Below, in pieces: positions 16,476-22,344 of a stretch of DNA of 22,344 nt (its first letter is position 1; every line of letters starts with the position of its first letter). Origin of the DNA: Smithella sp. (lineage in GTDB: Bacteria; Desulfobacterota; Syntrophia; Syntrophales; Smithellaceae); NCBI GenBank assembly GCA_012797505.1, contig JAAZOZ010000079.1, positions 1-22,344 of the forward strand. Reading direction: 5' to 3'. The notes under the pieces are model-generated. The model was not told the DNA's origin. It saw nothing but the letters and a program-made list of their open reading frames with translations, and made no database searches. Both the position numbers and the translations under genes were made by a program.

Positions 16476-16767
16476 GGCGGCGTCTTCCTTTCTGACAGGC
16501 GGTTCAGGACCAAGCCGAAGGCTGTCTCCGCGGTTTTGCTGAGCTGACGTAAGGGGCTGCCTGTTTTGTGCGGCAGTGTAACAAAACTTTCCGCCGGTGG
16601 CAAGCAGCTTTCAGGGGAGTGCGGGAGCCGGTGAAAAAAGGGCAAAACAGCCCGAAAAACAAATTATTCTTTACGGAAACCGGTTGTTTGTGTTACGTGC
16701 AAAAGGCAGTGATGGGGAATGGCATTTCATTCCACAGGACCATCCGTCTGCACGGGTTTTGGAAAAG
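16476..16767. other. Divergent intergenic region between paaK and the GGDDF gene
   Basis: These 292 bases should contain promoters for both directions, but I find no convincing -35/-10 pair. CTGCC/GGCAG around 16557-16576 could form a short hairpin in the paaK leader. The downstream frame remains open from 16597, yet its first 57 residues look unlike protein with a signal or domain, so I leave them untranslated. Confidence 0.4.
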
Positions 16768-18153
16768 ATGAGTCTCACGATCAGCCGCAAATTATTTCTG
16801 GGGTATCTGTTTATGGCGCTTTTGACCGTCCTGGCCAGCGCCTTTGCGTTGTTCAATCTGCAGAAACTCAGCGCAGGCGCCTACAATATCACGAATCATC
16901 ACTTTGTGCTGATGGAAAATTCCAAACAGCTCATGGACATTCTGCTGGCTCAGGAAAGCGCCGAAAAGAAATATTTGATTCTGAGAGACCCTGAACTGGA
17001 GCAGATTTTCTGGAAGCGCAGCGTTGAATTTACGGAAAAACTGGACGAGACAAGCCGTCTGAAACTTGACCGTCGCACGAAAAGCGCGATTGCCGAAGTG
17101 GACGTGTTGCACCGCCGCCTGAAAGAATTGTTTTCGGAAGAAACCCTGCTGGCGCAAAACGGGCACTTGCAGGAAGCGCAGGCCATTTCCGACACAACAG
17201 GGAGGGCTGTGATCGATGCCATGGCGATGCAGCTCCGGGACATTCAAAAAAACATGGACCAGGCCATCAATAATGAAATGAACCGGATCGCCAGTCAGGG
17301 ACGGGCGGCCGTTCAGATGACCCTGGGGCTGAGTTTGCTGAGCCTGGTGCTGGGCATAACGCTGGCGCTGATCATTACGCGCAATATTTCCAAACCATTG
17401 AAACAATTGCAGAAAGCCACTCGCCTGATTGCCGAAGGGAATCTGGATCACAAAATCGAGGCAAGACGAAACGATGAAATTGGAGCACTGGCCGATTCTT
17501 TTGCCCACATGACCCAAAGGCTCAAAGTGCTGGAAGCGCTCAACCTCGACGCCAGTCCGCTGACCGGGCTGCCGGGAAATCTGGCGATTGAAAACCGGAT
17601 TGAACAGTCGCTGGCAAAGGGGAAGCTTTTTTCTCTGTGCCAGGTGGACCTCGACAATTTCAAGCCTTTTGCCGATCAGTACGGCTACGCGTGGGGAAGC
17701 GAAGTCATTAAAGAAGTCGCCGGTCTTCTCCAAGGGTATATTGATGAAATGAAGCTGACCGACATGTTTCTGGGCCACATCGGGGGCGATGATTTTGTTC
17801 TCATCGGCGATCCCGGACAGGTGGAGGGCATCTGCAAAAAGCTGGTGGTGGATTTTGCAGGACGCATCCTTCGCTACTACCGGCCGGAAGATGCGCAAAA
17901 GGGATATTTCATCGGACGGAATCGCCAGGGAACCGTTCAGAAATTTCCATTGATCACGATCACAGCGGCGATTGTTACGGATGACGGATCGCGCTTTAAA
18001 AACCCGCTGGAGATGGCCAGACGGGTGGCGGAGTTGAAAGAGTACGCCAAAAGAATGCCCGGCAGCAATTATGTAACGGAAGAAGCGGTGGAAAGACAAA
18101 AGGCGGCGCAGCCGCAAAATTTACCGAGCAGCCTGGAGGGGAGCAATTGTTGA
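16768..18153 (+). CDS. Membrane 4HB-HAMP protein with GGDDF-type GGDEF domain
   Basis: A 461-residue inner-membrane signalling protein. TM1 is about 8-30; a helical periplasmic four-helix-bundle sensor follows (31-183) with NSKQLMDILLAQESAEKKYLIL; TM2 is about 184-205; HAMP spans 206-258 (ISKPLKQLQKATRLIAEGNL, NDEIGALADSF). The output is a GGDEF domain opening with SPLTGLPGN (263-271), metal/nucleotide residues DLDNFKPFADQYG (294-306), and signature GGDDF at 339-343. The usual GHxxGD is GYAWGS and the inhibitory RxxD is KLTD, so activity as a c-di-GMP synthase is uncertain. ATG 16768 (weak GGAAAAG) is chosen because it sits right before TM1; the frame opens at 16597. It overlaps the following lipoprotein gene by 7 bases. 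Confidence 0.85.
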   Translation: MSLTISRKLFLGYLFMALLTVLASAFALFNLQKLSAGAYNITNHHFVLMENSKQLMDILLAQESAEKKYLILRDPELEQIFWKRSVEFTEKLDETSRLKLDRRTKSAIAEVDVLHRRLKELFSEETLLAQNGHLQEAQAISDTTGRAVIDAMAMQLRDIQKNMDQAINNEMNRIASQGRAAVQMTLGLSLLSLVLGITLALIITRNISKPLKQLQKATRLIAEGNLDHKIEARRNDEIGALADSFAHMTQRLKVLEALNLDASPLTGLPGNLAIENRIEQSLAKGKLFSLCQVDLDNFKPFADQYGYAWGSEVIKEVAGLLQGYIDEMKLTDMFLGHIGGDDFVLIGDPGQVEGICKKLVVDFAGRILRYYRPEDAQKGYFIGRNRQGTVQKFPLITITAAIVTDDGSRFKNPLEMARRVAELKEYAKRMPGSNYVTEEAVERQKAAQPQNLPSSLEGSNC

Positions 18154-18683
18154 GACATTCGAAAAAACTGGTTTTTTTGATTCTGCTGCTTCTGATGTTG
18201 TGCGGCTGTTCGGCAAAGGCCGTCCGGGATGGAGGCCAGGAGTCCCCAGCGCCGGTGAAGAAAGCCGGCAGCCTTTTCAGCAGCGGGCCGTCGGACCGGG
18301 ATCTGTTCGATGAAGCACTGGCCCTGTTGTCCGGCAGCGGGCGGGAGCCGGATTACCATGAGGCAAGAATCCGTCTGGGAACTTTGGTGGAGCAATTTCC
18401 TGAAAGCAAATGGGCGGAGGGCGCGAAGGCTCTGCTGTCAATGCTGGACAGAGTTTCCGCGCTGCAGGTTCAGTTGAAAGAACAGAAGGCGGAAGCCCAG
18501 CAGGAACAGGCGAAACTCAAAAAAGAAATTGAAGGACTGAAAAGCAGCGTCCGCCAGGCGGAAGAAAAGAATTCGGCGGAGCTGATCCGTCTGCAGCAGG
18601 AAAACGAGCAGCTGAAAAATGATATCCGGCAGTTAAAGAATTTGGAGATTCGGCTGGAGAAGAGGGAGAAGCTGCTGCGCTGA
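18147..18683 (+). CDS. Coiled-coil lipoprotein with BamD/YbgF-like repeat
   Basis: A 178-residue lipoprotein. The signal peptide LVFLILLLLMLCGC has a lipobox with lipidated C21. After a Ser/Pro-rich linker, residues about 51-100 (RDLFDEALALL...DYHEARIRLGTLVEQFPESKWAEGAKALL) resemble one TPR-like repeat of the BamD/CpoB type, and 101-175 are a long coiled coil rich in K, E, Q and L. Start is TTG 18147 (or the next codon, TTG 18150), with GGAGGGGAG upstream. The overlap with the GGDDF gene implies coupled expression and possibly partnership with that receptor. It ends two bases before the convergent Nudix gene. Function is unknown. Confidence 0.78.
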   Translation: MLRHSKKLVFLILLLLMLCGCSAKAVRDGGQESPAPVKKAGSLFSSGPSDRDLFDEALALLSGSGREPDYHEARIRLGTLVEQFPESKWAEGAKALLSMLDRVSALQVQLKEQKAEAQQEQAKLKKEIEGLKSSVRQAEEKNSAELIRLQQENEQLKNDIRQLKNLEIRLEKREKLLR

Positions 18684-18685
18684 CA

Positions 18686-19210
18686 TCAGAGCTTTAAATA
18701 TCGTTCAGCCAGCATGATTCCCAGGGCGGTTTTCGCGTCGTTCAGCTCGCCGCTTTTCAAAAGGGCGGCGGCCCTGTCGAAACTCACGGGAATGACTTCA
18801 ATGCATTCGTCTTCATCCGGTTGCAGCGGTTCGTACACCAGGTCCTGCGCCAGAAAAAAATACATGAATTCGTTGCAGTATCCGGGAAGCAGGTAGCCCG
18901 CGAAAAGGGGCGTCAGCTTTTTAGCCCGCCAGCCTGTTTCTTCGGCCAGTTCACGTCCCGCGCAGGAGGCCGGTGATTCCTCTCCGTGGTCCATGGAACC
19001 GGCGGGAATTTCCAGCAGGTTTTTCCCGGTGGGGATGCGGAACTGCCGGATCAAGAGCAGTTCTTTTTGATCGTTGACGGGGACCACGGCCACGGTGGGT
19101 TTGTGTTCAATCCAGCTTTGCCGGGTTTTTTTCCCGTTTTGCAGCAGAACGTCTTCTTCCCAGACAGAGAAGATTTTACACGCGTACGCCAGAGTCCTGT
19201 TTTTGTCCAT
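18686..19210 (-). CDS. Nudix hydrolase, ADP-ribose pyrophosphatase-like
   Basis: A 174-residue Nudix enzyme, similar in layout to ADP-ribose pyrophosphatase NudF: VAVVPVNDQKELLLIRQFRIPTGKNLLEIPAG precedes the Nudix box. The box reads G71-SMDHG-E77 ... R86-E87-LAEETGW, with metal-binding E90/E91. Between E77 and R86 there are eight residues instead of seven, one more than the standard pattern. GYLLPGYCNEFMYFFLA and the acidic DEDECIEVIPVS tail also fit ADP-ribose or sugar-nucleotide hydrolysis. It lies 20 bases downstream of the thioredoxin gene on the same strand, with no strong ribosome site, so it is probably co-transcribed. Confidence 0.87.
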   Translation of the reverse strand: MDKNRTLAYACKIFSVWEEDVLLQNGKKTRQSWIEHKPTVAVVPVNDQKELLLIRQFRIPTGKNLLEIPAGSMDHGEESPASCAGRELAEETGWRAKKLTPLFAGYLLPGYCNEFMYFFLAQDLVYEPLQPDEDECIEVIPVSFDRAAALLKSGELNDAKTALGIMLAERYLKL

Positions 19211-19230
19211 GAAGGGTATCGGTTTCCGTT

Positions 19231-19788
19231 TCAGTTGGTTTTGATGATGGAAAGAAGATGCCGTTCGATTTCCTGCTTCGGCAGGGCGCCGACGAGGCGT
19301 TCGACCAGCCGGCCGTCCCGGAAAAACAGCAGCGTGGGAATGCTGCGGATGCCGTACTGAGTGGCGGTTGCCGGGTTTTCGTCCACGTTCAATTTGGCGA
19401 CCTTGACGCCGTTGGCGTAATCCGAGGCCAGCTCGTCAATGGTCGGCGCCAGGCTTTTGCAGGGGCCGCACCAGGGCGCCCAGCAGTCCACCAGCACGGA
19501 GATTTCCGCGGACAGGACTTCCCGGGCAAAGGAGTCATCGGTGACCTCGACGGGTTGGATGTTTTGCGTGGCAACAACCAGCGCTTCGCCGCATTTGCCG
19601 CAAAGGGGTTTTGAGCTGAGGCGCTCTTCGGGCAGACGATTTTTGGTGCCGCATTTCAGGCAGCGGATAATCAGTTGATCCAGCGGCGCGTGGCAATGCC
19701 CGCAGGTAGGTCGGCGCTGAAATTTTTGCTGCGGTATGCGGTTTTTTGTTCCGCAGTTCAGACAGCGGATAATAACGTTTTCCGGCAT
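19231..19788 (-). CDS. Thioredoxin with two tandem N-terminal zinc ribbons (TrxC-like)
   Basis: A 185-residue thiol-disulfide oxidoreductase. The thioredoxin domain (about 80-183) has VDCWAPWCGPCKS with redox C107 and C110, and the cis-proline P151 in RSIPTLLFF. In front are two near-copies of a CxxC zinc ribbon: C9, C12, C29, C32 and C43, C46, C63, C66, each beginning IIRCLxCGTKNRxP. Thioredoxin 2 (TrxC) normally carries one such ribbon, so this one is duplicated. GGGAGA lies before ATG 19788. It reduces cytoplasmic disulfides, possibly in oxidative stress; the role of the extra ribbon is unknown. The Nudix gene follows on the same strand. Confidence 0.9.
   Translation of the reverse strand: MPENVIIRCLNCGTKNRIPQQKFQRRPTCGHCHAPLDQLIIRCLKCGTKNRLPEERLSSKPLCGKCGEALVVATQNIQPVEVTDDSFAREVLSAEISVLVDCWAPWCGPCKSLAPTIDELASDYANGVKVAKLNVDENPATATQYGIRSIPTLLFFRDGRLVERLVGALPKQEIERHLLSIIKTN
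19579..19773 (-). repeat. Internal duplication encoding the two zinc ribbons
   Basis: Residues 6-36 (19773-19681) and 40-70 (19671-19579) align without gaps at a 34-residue offset. The DNA is also similar at the start of each unit (CAGCGGATAAT on the plus strand near 19670 and 19765), pointing to a tandem duplication rather than fusion. Confidence 0.75.
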
Positions 19789-19843
19789 TCTTCATCTCCC
19801 GAAATTTTGCGGCATTATCTCTTTTTTCCGTTCAAATGGCAAA

Positions 19844-20326
19844 TTATATCGCAACGCTGACTTCAAAGGGGTTGAGGATGCGAACCAGTTCCGAAGGCGG
19901 CATCCTGGCCAGAAGTCCGCGCGAGCCGGCATTGATGAAAATTTCCGGAAGGCCGGAAATCGTCTTTTCCATGTAAAGCTTCAAATCCTTTTTGGCGCCG
20001 AAGGGAGACGTTCCGCCGACAAAATAACCGGTGTGCCGGTGAGCGGTCTCCGGTGTGCAGGGTCTGACGGTTTTTACGCCCAGCGCGCGGGCCAGAGCCT
20101 TTGTGGAAACCTCCCGGTCCCCGTGCATCAGAATCATGAAGGGATTCGCATTTTCATCTTCCATAACCAGCGTCTTAATCACGCAATGCTCATCCACGCC
20201 CAGCTTTCGCGAAGAAACCTTGGTGCCGCCGTGCTCTTCGTAGGCATAGGTCTGCAGTGTAAAAGTCGCCGCCGATTTTTTCAGAACCAGGACGGCGGGC
20301 GTTGATGGGATTTTTTCCTTTGCCAT
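19844..20326 (-). CDS. ybaK: YbaK/EbsC-family Cys-tRNA deacylase
   Basis: A 160-residue protein of the YbaK family, which removes cysteine mis-attached to tRNA(Pro) or lowers Cys-tRNA(Cys). STPAVLVLKKSAATF, the conserved K51 in CVIKTLVME, HGDREVSTKALARALG and VGGTSPFGAKKDL are typical, and the length is normal. The frame is open upstream to 20479, but that extension translates intergenic repeats (DAGLRRHDG), so ATG 20326 is used. No strong ribosome site precedes it. It lies downstream of the repeat spacer that separates it from the lysA-like gene. Confidence 0.9.
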   Translation of the reverse strand: MAKEKIPSTPAVLVLKKSAATFTLQTYAYEEHGGTKVSSRKLGVDEHCVIKTLVMEDENANPFMILMHGDREVSTKALARALGVKTVRPCTPETAHRHTGYFVGGTSPFGAKKDLKLYMEKTISGLPEIFINAGSRGLLARMPPSELVRILNPFEVSVAI

Positions 20327-20425
20327 ACCGGCAATATAATGACGGGGATGCGAAAAGGCAAGGATAAAGGGATACAGGGAGAAGGCATAAGACTGAAGGT
20401 TGAACGGAAAGGCGCTAAATGCGCC

Positions 20426-20452
20426 GTCATGCCGGCGGAGGCCGGCATCCAG
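20426..20452. repeat. Second copy of the palindromic extragenic repeat, one arm
   Basis: GTC, an 8-bp stem ATGCCGGC / GCCGGCAT with a four-base loop, then CCAG: 27 bases that align position by position with the left arm at 12910-12936. The substitutions within the stem occur as complementary pairs. Confidence 0.7.
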
Positions 20453-20459
20453 TATAGAT

Positions 20460-20476
20460 AAAAAAGGCCGAAGGCC
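20460..20476 (-). terminator. Possible rho-independent terminator of the lysA-like gene
   Basis: On the minus strand, GGGCCTTCGGCC is followed directly by TTTTTT, 22 bases after the stop codon. The stem is only 4-5 bp but fully GC, so termination may be partial. Confidence 0.4.
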
Positions 20477-20497
20477 CACAAAATAGTCCTTCAGTCT

Positions 20498-21763
20498 TCA
20501 GCCTTTAAACCTGCTCAACCTCTTGAAGTCCAGCGTCGCGAAATAATCTTTCACGGTTTCGGCGCGGCGGATCTGGATGACGGACCCGTCCTCCCGAAGG
20601 AGCAGTTCGGCGGAGCGCAGCTTGCCGTTGTAATTAAAGCCCATGGAATGGCCGTGCGCGCCCGTGTCGTGAATCACAACGGTGTCGCCCGGGGCCAGTC
20701 GGGGCAGCAGGCGATCGATGGCGAATTTGTCGTTGTTTTCGCAAAGAGAGCCGGTAACATCATACAGGATGTCGTGGGGGCGCCTTTCCTTGCCGACGAC
20801 GGTGATGTGATGGTAGGCGCCGTAAAGTGCGGGCCGCATCAGGTTGGCCATGCAGGCATCGAGGCCGGCGAATTTTTTGTACGTGTCCTTGATGTGCAGG
20901 ACTTTCGCGACAAGGTAGCCGTGAGGGCCGGTGATGAAGCGTCCGCTTTCCGTAAAAATTTTCAGGGGGGCCATGCCGCCGGCCGTGATGATCTTTTCAT
21001 ACTTTTCCCGGATGCCGCGGGTCATAACCTCCAGATCGATGGCTTTCTGTTCGGGCCGGTAGGGAATTCCGAATCCTCCGCTCAAGTTTGCGAATTCAAA
21101 GCGGATGTTCAGGGCGTGGGATAATTCGACGATCAAATGAAAAAGAATTTCCGCCGTTTCGACAAAGTAATCCGGATCCAGCTCGTTGGAGGCGACCATG
21201 GTGTGAATGCCGAAGCGCCGGACGCCTTTGTCCCGGCAGATGCGGTAGCCTTCAAAAAGTTGTTCGCGCGTGAATCCGTATTTGGCTTCTTCCGGATGGC
21301 CGATGATGATGTTCCCTTTTTTCAGGGGGCCGGGATTGTAACGGCAGCAGATCAGGTCCGGAAGTCCGGCGTGTTTTTCCAGAAAATCAATGTGCGATAG
21401 GTCGTCCAGGTTGATGGTTGCCTTGAGTTTCCGGGCCTGGACAAATTCGGCGGCGGGGGTGTCATTGGAGGAAAACATGATTTCTTCCCCGGTGATGCCG
21501 ACTTTTTGCGCCAGCAGCAATTCTGCCATGGAGCTGCAGTCTGCTCCGAATCCTTCCGTATGGAGGATTTTCATGATGTAGGGATTGGGGCAGGCTTTGA
21601 CGGCGAAGAATTCTTTAAAGCCCCGGTTCCAGGAAAAGGCCTTGGCAAAGGCGCGGGCGCTTTTCCGAAGGGCCTTTTCGTCATAGATGTAAAAGGGTGT
21701 CGGATATTTTTCAAGGATGGCAGACAGTTGTTTCCGCGTAAAAGGCAGTCGTTTTTCCGGCAT
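20498..21763 (-). CDS. lysA: Diaminopimelate decarboxylase
   Basis: A 421-residue PLP-dependent fold-III decarboxylase making lysine from meso-diaminopimelate. The PLP lysine is K56 in FFAVKACPNPYI; GFGADCSSMAELLLA, NLSGGFGIPY, IFTESGRFITGPHGYLV, SLCENNDKFA (active-site cysteine from the partner subunit) and HDTGAHGHSMGFNYNG with the substrate-binding tyrosine are as expected. In place of the common GLHFHIGSQ the protein has GIHTMVASNELD, a variant I associate with a distinct lysA subgroup. ATG 21763 has AGGGGAT upstream; the in-frame ATG 21799 has none. The stop lies in a dispersed repeat. Related enzymes such as carboxynorspermidine decarboxylase are shorter and lack several of these motifs. 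Confidence 0.88.
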   Translation of the reverse strand: MPEKRLPFTRKQLSAILEKYPTPFYIYDEKALRKSARAFAKAFSWNRGFKEFFAVKACPNPYIMKILHTEGFGADCSSMAELLLAQKVGITGEEIMFSSNDTPAAEFVQARKLKATINLDDLSHIDFLEKHAGLPDLICCRYNPGPLKKGNIIIGHPEEAKYGFTREQLFEGYRICRDKGVRRFGIHTMVASNELDPDYFVETAEILFHLIVELSHALNIRFEFANLSGGFGIPYRPEQKAIDLEVMTRGIREKYEKIITAGGMAPLKIFTESGRFITGPHGYLVAKVLHIKDTYKKFAGLDACMANLMRPALYGAYHHITVVGKERRPHDILYDVTGSLCENNDKFAIDRLLPRLAPGDTVVIHDTGAHGHSMGFNYNGKLRSAELLLREDGSVIQIRRAETVKDYFATLDFKRLSRFKG

Positions 21764-21858
21764 CGGCAAATCCCCTGTGTTCGGTTCGATATGAGTCATT
21801 TACGGCAAAATGAACAAATTGGCAATGGCATTTTCAATCGGCCGGGGGGAAGGTTCGG

Positions 21859-22344
21859 CTAGACAAAGCTGTTGACGGCCAGATAAATCACGGAGGCAAT
21901 CACTGCGGAAATGGGAATGGTCAGAATCCACGCCCAGATGATGTTTCCCGCAACGCCCCAGCGTACGGCGGACAGTCTCTTGGTGGAGCCCACGCCGACG
22001 ATCGCACCGGTGATGGTGTGCGTTGTGCTCACGGGAATGCCGCCCATCGTCGCGCCGATAATGGAGAAGGCGGCCGCGGTTTCCGCGCTGAAGCCGCCGA
22101 TGGGCTGAAGTTTGGTAATTTTGGTTCCCATGGTCTTCACGATCCGCCAGCCGCCGAACATGGTGCCCAGAGAAATCATGGTGTAGCAGATGATGACCAC
22201 CCAGATGGGGATGTGAAACGTATCCCCCAGGAGCCCCTTGCTGAAGAGCGCCATGGCGATAATGCCCATCGTTTTTTGGGCGTCGTTCATGCCGTGGCCC
22301 ATGGAATACACCGCGGCGGAAAAAAGCTGGAGCTTCCGGAAGAC
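21859..22344 (-). CDS. PiT-family inorganic phosphate transporter, C-terminal part, cut by the window
   Basis: The visible 161 residues are the C-terminal end of a PiT permease, a cation-coupled phosphate importer in the inner membrane. The repeat signature appears as FSAAVYSMGHGMNDAQKTMGIIAM, followed by GDTFHIPIWVVIICYTMISLGTMFGGWRIV, SAETAAAFSIIGATMGGIPVSTTHTITGAIVGVG and the last segment WGVAGNIIWAWILTIPISAVIASVIYLAV; about four membrane helices. The reading frame is open to the right edge, so the start is outside. No PhoU-like partner is visible on this side; in many genomes a DUF47 protein is encoded upstream of the permease, which would be outside the window. Confidence 0.93.
   Translation of the reverse strand, partial: VFRKLQLFSAAVYSMGHGMNDAQKTMGIIAMALFSKGLLGDTFHIPIWVVIICYTMISLGTMFGGWRIVKTMGTKITKLQPIGGFSAETAAAFSIIGATMGGIPVSTTHTITGAIVGVGSTKRLSAVRWGVAGNIIWAWILTIPISAVIASVIYLAVNSFV

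Larger units (their letters stand above)
20389..20498. repeat. Composite inverted-repeat element between lysA and ybaK
   Basis: An 11-bp inverted repeat, AAGACTGAAGG (20389-20399) and CCTTCAGTCTT (20488-20498), encloses three hairpins: GGCGC/GCGCC (20411-20425), ATGCCGGC/GCCGGCAT around GGAG (20429-20448), and GGCC/GGCC (20466-20476). The right end abuts the lysA-like stop codon. Confidence 0.7.

Noticed and set aside
16597..16767. 57-residue N-terminal extension of the GGDDF receptor
   Set aside because: The extension places the first membrane helix deep inside the protein and shows no domain; the ATG at 16768 directly precedes the helix as in related receptors.
16476..16767. c-di-GMP riboswitch upstream of the GGDDF gene
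   Set aside because: I looked for GEMM-like conserved segments and found none that fit.
16792..18117. A 441-residue minus-strand ORF opposite the GGDDF gene
   Set aside because: Antisense shadow; the sense strand has coherent membrane, HAMP and GGDEF features.
20327..20479. N-terminal extension of the YbaK frame
   Set aside because: The extra 51 residues are translations of the palindromic repeat and neighbouring hairpins (DAGLRRHDG), not part of the YbaK family.
12910..20501. CRISPR array
   Set aside because: The repeats are few, far apart and hairpin-shaped, with no regular spacers and no cas genes.

Overview
The window looks like a GC-rich chromosomal stretch from a Gram-negative anaerobe. 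Gram-negative signs are a lipoprotein signal, exported proteins and a candidate lipid A/Kdo-modifying gene pair. The paaK-ACT pair, the GGDDF-type GGDEF protein, GatCAB and the GC-rich hairpin repeats together suggest a Desulfobacterota (former Deltaproteobacteria), possibly near Syntrophales. That placement is inference; no rRNA or other marker gene is present.

Layout. At 1-729 lies the nearly complete end of a TrmJ-type tRNA 2'-O-methyltransferase. At 815-3186 a tight two-gene unit encodes an iron-type alcohol dehydrogenase and an aminotransferase that strongly resembles KdnA of 8-amino-Kdo synthesis. A convergent DUF488 gene (3194-3583, minus) has a near-consensus promoter. The region 3584-7412 is looser and more accessory in character: an exported caspase-like protein with a coiled coil and three DUF1566 repeats (3854-6025), an exported stand-alone Cache-like protein (6244-7077), and a gene-poor stretch with one doubtful small ORF and a 16-codon mini-cistron.

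The mini-cistron runs directly into a plus-strand unit of an HDAC-family deacylase, gatC, gatA, gatB and mtnA (7466-12892): an acyl-lysine or acylpolyamine deacylase, the tRNA-dependent amidotransferase and methylthioribose-1-phosphate isomerase. A HAD phosphatase follows (13019-13633), then a Phd/YefM-ParE/RelE toxin-antitoxin pair (13756-14338) with a 14-bp palindrome upstream. Converging on it from the minus strand is phenylacetate-CoA ligase, a double ACT-domain protein and a DUF2442 protein (16475 to 14374).

Diverging from paaK is a membrane 4HB/HAMP/GGDDF signalling protein overlapping a coiled-coil lipoprotein gene (16768-18683). The remainder is minus strand: Nudix hydrolase, thioredoxin with two tandem zinc ribbons, YbaK deacylase, a repeat-filled spacer, diaminopimelate decarboxylase and the C-terminal part of a PiT phosphate transporter that runs off the right edge.

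The window carries several small palindromic repeats that sit at gene 3' ends (gatB, mtnA, HAD, lysA). Two copies of one hairpin, about 7.5 kb apart, differ by paired changes that preserve the stem. The points most worth following are the KdnA-like pair with an atypical dehydrogenase partner, the caspase-coiled-coil-(DUF1566)x3 protein, and the repeat families. I see no CRISPR array, tRNA, rRNA, transposase or phage gene.
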